A stretch of 64,000 bases of DNA from Pseudomonadota bacterium (lineage in GTDB: Bacteria; Pseudomonadota; Alphaproteobacteria; SP197). Below, one piece after another: positions 23,764-32,283 of this stretch; position 1 is the first letter of the stretch, and each line of letters opens with the position of its first letter. The notes below the pieces were generated by a model, which saw only the letters and a list, made by a program, of their open reading frames with translations, did not search any database and was not told the DNA's origin. The translations under genes were made by a program, and so were the position numbers. The stretch covers positions 1 through 64,000 of the forward strand of contig JBCCIS010000019.1 of assembly GCA_039028155.1 (NCBI GenBank), read 5' to 3'.

Positions 23764-26195
23764 GCCCGCAGCTTTTCGTTCTCCGGATCGAACGGCGATT
23801 CCTCGATGATCGTCACCCGGTGGCTGGTGCCCAGGATATCCATCTGGAGGTCGGTGCCGATCTCCGCGTGTTCCGGGCGCACCATGCCGAGCGCCAGCGA
23901 CTTGCCGAGGCGGAAACCGAAACCGCCGGATGTCGCGCGGCCCACGACCTCGCCGTTGAGTGAGATCGGGTTGTTGCCGAGAGGATCGGCATCGGTGACG
24001 TCGTGCACCTCCATGGTGACGAACTGGTTCTGGAAGCCCCTCTCCTGCCACTGCGAGAGCGCGTCGCGGCCGATGAACTCACCCTTGTTCAGATGCACGA
24101 AGCGATGCAGGCCGGATTCAAGCGCGGCGTACTCGATCGAGAGCTCCTGGCCGACCATGCGGTAGGATTTTTCGATGCGCATGGCTTCCATGGCGCGAAT
24201 GCCGAAGGGTTTGATGCCCAGATCCTCGCCCGCCGCCATGACGGCGTCGAAGATGTGGTTCTGATACTCCAGCGGATGGTGCAGCTCCCAACCGAGCTCG
24301 CCGACAAAGTTCATGCGCAAGGCAAGCGTCGGCGCCAGACCGACATCGATCCAGCGGCCCGACAACCACTTGAAGCTATCGCCGGAGAGGTCGTCGCGGG
24401 TGATGCTCTGCAGCAGCTCGCGCGATTTCGGACCGGCGACGACCAGGACGCCCATCTGGTTGGTCAGATGATCGAAACGGACCGAACCGTCGGTCGGCAT
24501 GTGTTTCTTCAGCCAGTCGTGGTCGAGGCGCTGGAGCGCGCCGGCCGAGACGACATAGAACGAGTCGTCTGCCTCACGCATGATCGTGTATTCCGAATGC
24601 ACGCCGCCGCGCGTGTTGAGCGCGTGGACCAGGCCGACGCGGCCGATCTTCTTCGGCAGCCGGTTGGCGATCAGGCCATCCAGGAAGGCTTCGGCGCCCG
24701 GGCCTGAGATACGGCACTTGGCGAACGCGGTCATATCCAGAATGCCGACGTTTTCGTGAACGTTGCGCACCTCGTTGCCGACATGCTCGAACCACTTCGA
24801 ACGGCGGAACGACCAGTCGTCTTCCTGGGGCACGCCGGCAGGCGCGAACCAGTTGGCGCGCTCCCAGCCGAACTTCTGGCCGAACACGGCACCCAGCCCT
24901 TTCAGGCGGTCGTAGCAAGGCGCCTGACGCAATGGGCGTGCGGCCTCGCGCTCCTCGTCGGGGTAATGGATGGTGAAGACGTTGGCGTAGGCCTCCTCGT
25001 TCTTTTCGACGAGGTAGGACTTCGTGCAGTAGTCGCCGAAGCGGCGGGGATCGACGCCCAGCATGTCGATGGTGGGCTCGCCCTCGACCATCCATTCGGC
25101 GAGCTGCCAGCCGGCGCCGCCGGCCGCGGTGATGCCAAAGCTGTGGCCTTCGTTGAGCCAGAAGTTGGGCAGATCCCAGGCCGGGCCGATAATCGGGCTT
25201 CCGTCGGGCGTATAACAGATGGCGCCGTTATAGACCTGCTTGACGCCAACCTCGCCGAACGCGGGCACGCGGTTGATGGCGGATTCGATATGCGGCTCCA
25301 GCCGTTCCAGGTCTTCCTGGAAGAGTTCGTACTCCATGTCGTCGGACGGACCGTCGACATAACAGGCGGGCGCGCCCTTTTCATACGGCCCCAGGATCAG
25401 GCCGCCGCGTTCCTCGCGCATGTACCAGGAACCGTCGGACTCGCGCAGCACACCCATTTCGGGCAGACCGTCGGCCTTGCGCTTCTGGATGTCGGGATGC
25501 GGCTCGGTAACGATGTACTGGTGCTCGACCGGAATGACCGGCACGTCGAGGCCGACCATGGCGCCGACCTGACGCGCGAAGCTGCCGGAGGCCGTCACCA
25601 CGTGCTCGCATGTGATGTCGCCCTTGTCGGTCTTGACCAGCCATTCGCCGGCGGGCGTACGCTCGATGCCGGTCACGGTGGTGTTGCGATAGATTTCGGC
25701 GCCGTTGTTGCGCGCGCCGATGGCAAGCGCCTGGGTCAGGTCAGCCGGTTGGATGTAACCGTCTTCGGGGTGCTGAATCGCACCCACCAACCCGTCGGTG
25801 TTGCACAGCGGCCAGACCTCCTTGATTTGATCGGGGGTCAGGAACTTCACCTCGACGCCGATGGTGTCGGCGACGCCGGCATACTGGCGGTACTCGTCCA
25901 TACGCGCCTGGTTCATGGCGAGCCGGATGTTGGAGACCTTGGCGAAGCCGACGCGTTGGCCGGTCTCCTCCTCAAGCTCCTGATAGAAGCGCACGGCGAA
26001 CTTGTGCACCTGGCCGACCGAGTAGCTCATGTTGAACAGCGGCAGGAGGCCCGCGGCGTGCCAGGTCGAGCCGGACGTCAGCTCCTTGCGTTCGACCAGA
26101 ACGACATCGGACCAGCCCTTCTTGGCCAGGTGATAGAGGGTACCGACGCCGACAACGCCGCCACCGATAACAACGACCCGTGCATGGCTCTTCAT
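23760..26195 (-). CDS. dimethylglycine/sarcosine dehydrogenase-like flavoprotein with GcvT domain
   Basis: An 811-residue two-module enzyme. The N-terminal DAO-type FAD domain begins VVVIGGGVVGVGTLYHLAKK, and GSTWHAAGL carries His46, the equivalent of the histidine that binds FAD covalently in DMGDH and SARDH. The C-terminal ~400 residues are a GcvT folate domain (FVGELGWELHHP near 615). Known members oxidise an N-methyl group and pass the methylene to THF. The start at 26195 fits the Rossmann strand. It is tail-to-tail with the MHS transporter. Dimethylglycine, sarcosine or a related N-methyl amino acid are possible substrates. Confidence 0.9.
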   Translation of the reverse strand: MKSHARVVVIGGGVVGVGTLYHLAKKGWSDVVLVERKELTSGSTWHAAGLLPLFNMSYSVGQVHKFAVRFYQELEEETGQRVGFAKVSNIRLAMNQARMDEYRQYAGVADTIGVEVKFLTPDQIKEVWPLCNTDGLVGAIQHPEDGYIQPADLTQALAIGARNNGAEIYRNTTVTGIERTPAGEWLVKTDKGDITCEHVVTASGSFARQVGAMVGLDVPVIPVEHQYIVTEPHPDIQKRKADGLPEMGVLRESDGSWYMREERGGLILGPYEKGAPACYVDGPSDDMEYELFQEDLERLEPHIESAINRVPAFGEVGVKQVYNGAICYTPDGSPIIGPAWDLPNFWLNEGHSFGITAAGGAGWQLAEWMVEGEPTIDMLGVDPRRFGDYCTKSYLVEKNEEAYANVFTIHYPDEEREAARPLRQAPCYDRLKGLGAVFGQKFGWERANWFAPAGVPQEDDWSFRRSKWFEHVGNEVRNVHENVGILDMTAFAKCRISGPGAEAFLDGLIANRLPKKIGRVGLVHALNTRGGVHSEYTIMREADDSFYVVSAGALQRLDHDWLKKHMPTDGSVRFDHLTNQMGVLVVAGPKSRELLQSITRDDLSGDSFKWLSGRWIDVGLAPTLALRMNFVGELGWELHHPLEYQNHIFDAVMAAGEDLGIKPFGIRAMEAMRIEKSYRMVGQELSIEYAALESGLHRFVHLNKGEFIGRDALSQWQERGFQNQFVTMEVHDVTDADPLGNNPISLNGEVVGRATSGGFGFRLGKSLALGMVRPEHAEIGTDLQMDILGTSHRVTIIEESPFDPENEKLRA

Positions 26196-26452
26196 GAATG
26201 CCTCTCCCCTGCACCGCCCGCTTTGGCGCGGTTGGTCCTGTCGTAACAAAAGCCAGGGCGCTTCACTAGCGTCCGCCAAGGCCCGCCATTGTCACGCAGG
26301 CGACACCGACTGTGCGTGTGCCGTCATGACGGCGCCGATTCGGCGGCGAGACGAGCCCCGCCTGCAAAAGCGCCGCTGTGTGACCGCCATCCTGGCCTGG
26401 AGCACGCGGAAGTCGCATAATCGTGGGTGATTGCGATCTTAGGGAGTAGGCC

Positions 26453-27187
26453 ATGCCTATCCTGGTTGTTCTGACCCTGCTGGTTCAGATCGCCGCCTGC
26501 ATTCATGTCGCCCGCAATGGGCGCGAGTACTGGTGGATCCTGTTCATCATCGCCGCGCCGTGGCTGGGCGCGCTCGTCTACTTCGCGGTCCACATCCTGC
26601 CCGGCATGCGCCACAGCAAGGCGGCGAAACAGATCAAGACGGATGTCGGCAAGCTGATCGACCCGGACAAGGATTACCGTCTGGCGGCCAACGACCTGGC
26701 CGACGTGGAGACCGTCGAGACACTGTCAGCGATGGCCGAACAATTGATGCAGCGGCAGCGCTATGAGGAGGCCGCCGTCCTGCTGAATCGCTCGCTGAAG
26801 GGCGTCCACGAGCATGATGCCGACACCCTGATCCGGCTCGCCGAAGCCTACTTCCTGGACGACAAGTTCGACGCGGCGCTCGGCGCGTTGGACCGGGTCC
26901 AGGAGCACCATCCGGGATACCGTTCACGCGCGGGCCATCTGCTCTATGCGCGCAGCCTGGAAGCCCTGGGCCGTGACGACGAAGCGCTCTCGACCTATGC
27001 CGATCTGGTCGGCTACGCCAACGAGGAAGAGCCGCGCGTGCGCTATGCCCTGTTGCTCCGCAAGACCGGACGACCGGACGAAGCGCGAGGGATGTTCGAG
27101 ACTGTCGTCAACAGTGTCGAGCGTGGCGGCAAGGTCTATTTCCAGAGTCAAAAAGACTGGTACCAGGTCGCTAAGGATAATCTTTAA
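26453..27187 (+). CDS. membrane-anchored tetratricopeptide-repeat protein
   Basis: A 244-residue protein with two N-terminal helices (about 3-18 and 27-46) and a soluble part containing repeated helix pairs (AEQLMQRQRYEEAAVLLNRS, AEAYFLDDKFDAALGALDRV, and a third pair at SLEALGRDDEALSTYADLV) that read as TPRs. AGGGAGTAGG precedes the ATG. It probably scaffolds protein contacts at the cytoplasmic face. No partner is obvious from neighbours. Confidence 0.8.
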   Translation: MPILVVLTLLVQIAACIHVARNGREYWWILFIIAAPWLGALVYFAVHILPGMRHSKAAKQIKTDVGKLIDPDKDYRLAANDLADVETVETLSAMAEQLMQRQRYEEAAVLLNRSLKGVHEHDADTLIRLAEAYFLDDKFDAALGALDRVQEHHPGYRSRAGHLLYARSLEALGRDDEALSTYADLVGYANEEEPRVRYALLLRKTGRPDEARGMFETVVNSVERGGKVYFQSQKDWYQVAKDNL

Positions 27188-27256
27188 CTCGCCGTCTCTA
27201 GCCCGCCCGCTCTAGCCCGGCGGTCAATTTGCTTGGCTATGTGATGGGCCGCGTCT

Positions 27257-27320
27257 TAGAGCAGATCCTGTTTTGATGGAATCGCTTCGCGAGTCCGTTA
27301 AGGCAGGTGATTCTGCTCTA
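27257..27320. repeat. palindromic intergenic element 1 (TAGAGCAGA...TCTGCTCTA)
   Basis: Outer arms TAGAGCAGA (27257-27265) and TCTGCTCTA (27312-27320) are perfect inverted copies flanking 46 bp with a further imperfect match (ATCCTG/CAGGTGAT). The AGAGCAGAT type is widespread as a repetitive palindrome in alphaproteobacterial intergenic DNA. It lies downstream of the TPR gene. Confidence 0.6.
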
Positions 27321-27331
27321 CTCACAGATCG

Positions 27332-27392
27332 AGAGCGGATTCACATGGTCAGGTGAAACCGTCAGAGGTTCCACCTGACCATGATCCGCTCT
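27332..27392. repeat. palindromic intergenic element 2 (AGAGCGGAT...ATCCGCTCT), long hairpin
   Basis: AGAGCGGAT (27332-27340) pairs with ATCCGCTCT (27384-27392) and CATGGTCAGGTG (27344-27355) pairs perfectly with CACCTGACCATG (27372-27383). Only a 3-nt bulge separates the two stems, giving about 21 paired bases around a 16-nt loop. It is related in its ends to element 1, 12 bp away, and ends 12 bp before the next gene. It may be a REP-like element acting as terminator or leader hairpin. Confidence 0.7.
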
Positions 27393-27404
27393 AGGGTCGC
27401 ATCC

Positions 27405-29744
27405 ATGACATCCGAGGGTATTGGCGCGCCGGTCAGGCGCAAGGAAGATCGGCGGTTTCTGACCGGGCGCGGGAACTATGTCGGCGACTATCACGTACCC
27501 GGTGCGCTGCATCTGGCGTTCGTCAGGTCGATCCATGCGCACGCCACGATCAGCACCATCGATACGTCGGCCGCGCGGAGCATGCCGGGCGTCGTCGATG
27601 TCCTGACCGGCGAGGATCTGGAAGCCGACGGCATCAAACCGATCCCCAATCGGATCGCATTCGACGGCAGCGACGGCAGGCCGCTGCCGATCCTGCCCCG
27701 GCCCGCCCTGGTTCGCGACATCGTCCGGGTTGTCGGCGACGCGGTGGCCGTTGTCGTCGCGGAGACCAGCGACGCCGCGCACGACGCCGCCGAAGCGGTT
27801 CACGTCGACTATGACGACATACCCGCCGTCGTCACCATGGATCAGGCGCGCGCCGACGACGCCGAGACGATCTGGGCCGATGCACCGGGCAACCTTGCCT
27901 ATGTCTGGCAAAGCGGCGACGCGCCAGCGGCCGAAGAAGCATTCGCCAACGCCGCCCATGTCGTCAGCTTGGACCTCGTCAACAACCGCATCACCGCCAA
28001 CCCGATGGAGCCGCGCCTTGTGGTTGCCGAGCCGGATGCGACGACCGGCGGTTTGATCTTCACCTTGGGCAGTCAAGCGCCGCACCTGCTGCGCACGCGT
28101 CTCGCCGGACTGTTGGACATGCAGGAATCGCAACTGCGTATCGTCTCGCCCGACTTCGGCGGCGGGTTCGGCATGCGCGGTTCGACCCCCTACCCCGAAG
28201 ACATCGTTGCGTGCTGGCTTGCCCGGCGTCTGGATCGTCCGGTGCGTTGGACGGGCACACGCCACGAGGTGCTGATGACCGACACCCAGGCGCGCGACCA
28301 GGAGACGCGGGCCGAACTGGCGCTGGACGGCGACGGCCAGTTTCTTGCGCTGCGCGTTCACACGAGAGTCAATCTGGGCGCCTATCTGATCGGCATCGGA
28401 GCAACCCTGCCAATCAATCTCTATGCCCCGCTGATCGCCGGCATCTACCGGATCGGCGCCGTCGACATGAACATCGAGGGTATCCTGACCAATACGGTGC
28501 CGACGGCGCCCTATCGCGGCGCCGGCCGGCCTGAGGCCGCCTACGTCATAGAGCGTCTCGTCGACGAGGCCGCGGTCGCGACGGGCATCGACCGGATCGA
28601 GATAAGACACCGCAACATGTACCGGCCCGACGACCTGCCGGCCACCAACGTGACCGGCCTGACGATCGACAGCGGCGACTTCGCCGCGGTTATGGATCGC
28701 GCGCTGAATGGCGCGGCGGCGACGGACTTCGCGGCACGGCGGTCACGGTCTGAAGCCGGCGGCCGCTATCGCGGCCTTGGTTTCGCGACCTATATCGAAT
28801 CGGCCGCCGACGGCTCGCCGACCAGCTATGAGTCCGCGCGGCTTCGGGTGAACCCGACCGGCAGCGCCACGCTGCATGTCGGCACCCACAGCCACGGCCA
28901 GGGCCATGCGACCGCGTTCGTGCAAATCGCCGCCGACCGGCTGGGCCTGCCGATCGACGCCATTGACCTCGCGTTTGGCGATACGGAGCGCGAGCCCTAT
29001 GGCCTGGGCACCTATGCGTCGCGCTCGCTGGTCTCTGCCGGCCCAGCCATTGCGGTAGCAACCGACAAGGTGATCGCCAAGGGGCGGCATATCGCCGCCC
29101 ACCTGCTGGAGGCCGATGTCGACGACGTCACCTATGCCGACGGCATGTTCGCCGTCGCCGGCACCAACCGCCAGGCAAGCTTTGCCGAGATAGCCGAGGC
29201 CGCCTATGTGCCGCACAACTTTCCCCATGACCGGCTGGAGCCCGGCCTGGACGAAACCGCGTTCAACAAAGTCAAGGCCGCGACGTTCCCCAATGGCTGC
29301 CACGTCGCGGAGGTCGAGATCGACCCCGACACCGGTGTCGTCACGCTGCTCAACTACGTCTGCGTCGACGATATCGGCACGGTGGTCAACCCGATGATCG
29401 CCGAGGCGCAGGTCCACGGTGCAGTCGCCCAGGGCGTCGGCCAGGCGCTGATGGAGCTGTGCCACTATCATCCCGATACCGGCCAGTTTCAGTCCGCGAC
29501 GTTTCTGGACTACTGCATGCCGCGCGCCGGCGACCTGCCGATGGTCGACTGGTCGGCCCGACCGGTGCCGACAGGCACCAACAGCCTGGGCGTCAAAGGC
29601 GTCGGCGAGGTCGGCACCATCGCCGCACCCCCGGCGGTGATGAACGCGATCCTGGACGCGCTGCGCCCGATCGGCGTCACCCGTCTGGACATGCCGGCGA
29701 CGGCTGAGACCGTGTGGCGAGCGATCCGGGATGCCCGGACCTGA
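27405..29744 (+). CDS. xanthine dehydrogenase/CoxL-type molybdopterin-binding subunit
   Basis: A 779-residue large subunit starting with GAPVRRKEDRRFLTGRGNYV, the standard N-terminus of aerobic CODH-like (CoxL) proteins. Mo-cofactor segments include GGGFGMRGS near 257 and GVKGVGEVGTIAAPP near the end. At the active-site loop it reads PYRGAGRPEAAYVIE, the form II/related-hydroxylase type, not the AYRCSFR of genuine CO dehydrogenase. It should hydroxylate a small molecule but its medium (FAD) and small (2Fe-2S) partners are absent nearby. Start at 27405 follows a palindromic element. Confidence 0.88.
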   Translation: MTSEGIGAPVRRKEDRRFLTGRGNYVGDYHVPGALHLAFVRSIHAHATISTIDTSAARSMPGVVDVLTGEDLEADGIKPIPNRIAFDGSDGRPLPILPRPALVRDIVRVVGDAVAVVVAETSDAAHDAAEAVHVDYDDIPAVVTMDQARADDAETIWADAPGNLAYVWQSGDAPAAEEAFANAAHVVSLDLVNNRITANPMEPRLVVAEPDATTGGLIFTLGSQAPHLLRTRLAGLLDMQESQLRIVSPDFGGGFGMRGSTPYPEDIVACWLARRLDRPVRWTGTRHEVLMTDTQARDQETRAELALDGDGQFLALRVHTRVNLGAYLIGIGATLPINLYAPLIAGIYRIGAVDMNIEGILTNTVPTAPYRGAGRPEAAYVIERLVDEAAVATGIDRIEIRHRNMYRPDDLPATNVTGLTIDSGDFAAVMDRALNGAAATDFAARRSRSEAGGRYRGLGFATYIESAADGSPTSYESARLRVNPTGSATLHVGTHSHGQGHATAFVQIAADRLGLPIDAIDLAFGDTEREPYGLGTYASRSLVSAGPAIAVATDKVIAKGRHIAAHLLEADVDDVTYADGMFAVAGTNRQASFAEIAEAAYVPHNFPHDRLEPGLDETAFNKVKAATFPNGCHVAEVEIDPDTGVVTLLNYVCVDDIGTVVNPMIAEAQVHGAVAQGVGQALMELCHYHPDTGQFQSATFLDYCMPRAGDLPMVDWSARPVPTGTNSLGVKGVGEVGTIAAPPAVMNAILDALRPIGVTRLDMPATAETVWRAIRDART

Positions 29745-29811
29745 TCATCCGGCTTGCCTTGCGGCCAGCCTTCAGGAGATCCGCGCAGGCCGGGCCGACG
29801 TACCTTGATTG

Positions 29812-29827
29812 GGTCCGCTCGCGGACC
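29812..29827. terminator. hairpin GGTCCGC-TC-GCGGACC
   Basis: A perfect 7-bp stem with a 2-nt loop between the CoxL-type gene and the VOC gene, 36 bp before the VOC start. It may terminate the upstream transcript or fold in the VOC leader. No T run follows directly. Confidence 0.4.
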
Positions 29828-29862
29828 GATCTAAGGATCAAGCCTTGCGAAGGAGACGGTCG

Positions 29863-30372
29863 ATGAGTGGGAATGCGGACATCTTTGGATTGCATCACAA
29901 CGCCTATCGCTGCCGCGACGCCGAGCAGACCCGGCAGTTCTACGAGGGCTTTCTGGGCCTGGAACTGGCCGAGGCGTTCGAGATCGCGACGACGCAGACC
30001 GGGCGCGACACCAGGGTCCTGCATGTCTTCTTTGAGATGGGCGACGGGTCGTTCCTTGCTTTCTTCGAGGCGCCGGGCCAGCCCTTCACGTTCAGGGACC
30101 AGCACGACTTCGACCTGCACATCGCGCTGGAAGTCAGCATGGAGACGCTGCACGCGATGTTCCAAAAGGGCAAGGACGCGGGCATCGAGACGCGCGGCAT
30201 CGCCGACCACGGCTTCATCCACTCGATCTACTTCCGCGACCCCAACGGTTATGTCATCGAACTGACCGCCAAGACCGACACGCGCGACGCCGAGGAATGG
30301 GACCGCGTGAAAAGCGGCGCGCGGGAAACACTCGACAAGTGGACGGCAACCAAACCGGCTGACGCGGCCTGA
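29863..30372 (+). CDS. VOC-family (glyoxalase/dioxygenase fold) protein
   Basis: A 169-residue protein with the VOC opening (IFGLHHNAYRCRDAEQTRQF) and a second half with HIALEVSMETL and the closing motif FRDPNGYVIELTAK. Metal ligands are likely the first-half His, the His of HIALEV and the Glu of IELT. The fold serves lyases, isomerases and dioxygenases. GGAGA precedes the ATG. It lies 32 bp before the Rieske oxygenase start, so the two probably share a transcript, and it may process an aromatic or keto product. Confidence 0.85.
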   Translation: MSGNADIFGLHHNAYRCRDAEQTRQFYEGFLGLELAEAFEIATTQTGRDTRVLHVFFEMGDGSFLAFFEAPGQPFTFRDQHDFDLHIALEVSMETLHAMFQKGKDAGIETRGIADHGFIHSIYFRDPNGYVIELTAKTDTRDAEEWDRVKSGARETLDKWTATKPADAA

Positions 30373-30404
30373 CATCCGGATGACAGCGCGCTAGTCTGGC
30401 TGGC

Positions 30405-31541
30405 ATGTCAGAGGCCGCACGCAAAGCGATCGACGGCGACGGGCCGTTCTTCACCTTGCCACCACGCTGGTTCACCGATCCGGCGATCCTGGCGCGCGAG
30501 AAAGAAACCATCTTCTACAAGAGCTGGCGCTATGTCGGCCACCAAAGCGATCTGCCGGAACCCGGCAGTTACATCACCTGCCGCATCGTCGATCAGGAGA
30601 TCTTTCTGATCCGCAGCCGGGATGGCGCGATCAAGGGCTTCTACAATGTCTGCCGTCATCGCGCCCATGAGCTGCTGGAGGGTCGCGGGCGAATCAAAGC
30701 AGTGATCACCTGCCCCTATCACGCCTGGGCCTATGACAGCGATGGCGCATTGCGCTCGGCACGCCTGTCGGACGGCGTGCGGGGCTTCGACAGAACAGAT
30801 TTCAGCCTGACGCCCGTCCGTGTCGAATCGATGCTGGGCCTGTTGTTCGTCAACCTCGATCCGGACGCCGCGCCCTTCGCCGACCAGTTCGACGGTCTAG
30901 CCGACGAAATCACGTCGCTGGTCCCGTCATTTCAAGACCTGGTCAAGGTCGATGGTCAGCGCACGCGCAACGACAGCGATAACGGCGTCGACCTGAAGGC
31001 CAACTGGAAGGTGCTGATGGACAATTGCAGCGAGTGTTATCACTGCGACCCCGCCCATCCGGCCTTCGTCGATCTGGTCGACATGGAAAGCTACACGATC
31101 GAACTCAACACGATGTACACGCGCCACGAGATGGCGTGCACGAAACCCGCCAACGCCGCCTATGACTATCGCGCCGATACATCCGTGACGAAGGCCGTCT
31201 TCTGGCACCTGTGGCCGAACATGACCTTGGGCGTCATGCCGGGCTCACCGAACTTCGACGTGTTTATGTTCGAGCCCATTGACGTCGCGTCGACGCGCCT
31301 GGGCGGCGACAGCTTCCGGCTACCAGATGGCGCCGGCGAAACGGACGCCGCGCGGGCGCGTTACGGATCGAATGTGCTGTGGCCCGAGGACCGGGATCTC
31401 TGTGAATCCGTCCAGCGCGGTCTTCATTCGCGCGGCTATGAGCGAGGCCGTTTCATGGTCGACAGTCAGCGCAGCGCCATTTCCGAACACGTGCCCGCGT
31501 TCTTCCACCACAAGGTCGCCGAAGCGCTCGGCGAGGTCTGA
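30405..31541 (+). CDS. Rieske non-heme iron oxygenase alpha subunit (betaine/stachydrine demethylase-like)
   Basis: A 378-residue RO alpha subunit. The Rieske centre is C83-x-H85...C103-x2-H106 (NVCRHRAHELLEG and CPYHAWAYD). The mononuclear iron site has E210-x2-H213-x4-H218 in DNCSECYHCDPAHP. The Glu-Cys-Tyr-His wording is that of the quaternary-amine oxygenases such as glycine betaine monooxygenase GbcA and stachydrine demethylase. Such enzymes release formaldehyde from an N-methyl group. No ferredoxin-reductase partner (GbcB-like) is encoded in the window. The neighbouring demethylases fit this reading; an aromatic ring substrate is the alternative. Confidence 0.87.
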   Translation: MSEAARKAIDGDGPFFTLPPRWFTDPAILAREKETIFYKSWRYVGHQSDLPEPGSYITCRIVDQEIFLIRSRDGAIKGFYNVCRHRAHELLEGRGRIKAVITCPYHAWAYDSDGALRSARLSDGVRGFDRTDFSLTPVRVESMLGLLFVNLDPDAAPFADQFDGLADEITSLVPSFQDLVKVDGQRTRNDSDNGVDLKANWKVLMDNCSECYHCDPAHPAFVDLVDMESYTIELNTMYTRHEMACTKPANAAYDYRADTSVTKAVFWHLWPNMTLGVMPGSPNFDVFMFEPIDVASTRLGGDSFRLPDGAGETDAARARYGSNVLWPEDRDLCESVQRGLHSRGYERGRFMVDSQRSAISEHVPAFFHHKVAEALGEV

Positions 31542-31544
31542 TGC

Positions 31545-32006
31545 CTAGACGGGCGCCATGCCCTTTTCGGCCAGTTCCTTCTTCGCCTCGTCGGTCTTGT
31601 CGAGTCCTTCAAGGCCCATGCCTTTCAGGACGCCCGGCGCCTTGGTGTACTGGATGTTCTGATAGGTCGTGATCTCCACCCGGTTGCCCCAGGGGTCGAG
31701 AAAGTCGAGGAACCGGCCAGGCAGCACCTCGACACCCATTGCCTTCAGAGTCTCGCGCACCAACTCCTTGTCATCGACAGCAATCCCGAAATGTCGTTTA
31801 TCATCAGGTGATTGCGAGCGCCCCTTGGCAAAATTAATGAACTGATCACCGAAGTAGATAAACGCGGCATTCTCGCTTTGCGACTTAAGCTCAAAGTTTA
31901 AGAAGCCGCCGTAGAAGGCGAGCGCCTCATCGATATCACCTACTTCCAGCGCGATGTGATTGATACCCACCGCGTTGGCCTTCCTGCTCACCTGCTGTGC
32001 CGTCAT
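31545..32006 (-). CDS. VOC-family protein
   Basis: A 153-residue single VOC module: NHIALEVGDIDEALAFYGGF at the start and FLDPWGNRVEITTYQNIQYT at the end of the fold, with a Lys/Ala-rich tail (residues 125-153). AGGAGG precedes the ATG. It converges on the Rieske gene with 3 bp between stops, and diverges from the RTX gene across a Fur-like palindrome. Substrate unknown. Confidence 0.85.
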   Translation of the reverse strand: MTAQQVSRKANAVGINHIALEVGDIDEALAFYGGFLNFELKSQSENAAFIYFGDQFINFAKGRSQSPDDKRHFGIAVDDKELVRETLKAMGVEVLPGRFLDFLDPWGNRVEITTYQNIQYTKAPGVLKGMGLEGLDKTDEAKKELAEKGMAPV

Positions 32007-32136
32007 GGCATCCTCCTGATGGCTGTCGACTAAAGCATGGGAACGCGCGCCGTACGCTTCAAGGATGCGTCACGCCTCGCCACAGGCCGCCGGTTGGCAA
32101 CACTGTCATGACCTCGGCACGGATGGAGAAATAAGT

Positions 32137-32157
32137 TGCGAATGATTCTCATTCGCA
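32137..32157. promoter_or_regulatory. Fur box (21-bp perfect palindrome)
   Basis: TGCGAATGA-TTC-TCATTCGCA is a perfect palindrome with 9-bp arms and a 3-bp centre. Its core AATGATTCTCATT is the classical Fur-box pattern. It lies in the gap between a VOC gene and the RTX gene, about 125 bp before the RTX start, so it could repress either or both in iron-replete cells. Alphaproteobacteria also use Irr and RirA, but this palindrome is Fur-like. Confidence 0.7.
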
Positions 32158-32283
32158 GATATGGTTCGGCTCGCGTGGCGGGTGGACCGCGCGCTCGGCC
32201 CTCGGAACCCGTGGGCCGCAGACACCATGAGCAACCGCGGGCGCGCTTCGTCGGGCCCGGAGCCTAACGAGGGGAAACGTGCG

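Noticed and set aside
24756-26246. 496-codon open frame on the plus strand over the DMGDH-like gene
   Set aside because: Antisense to a complete FAD/GcvT protein; repetitive Gly/His/Asp translation without domains.
27405-29744. True aerobic CO dehydrogenase
   Set aside because: The active-site loop is PYRGAGRPE, not the AYRCSFR of form I CODH, and the medium and small subunits are missing.
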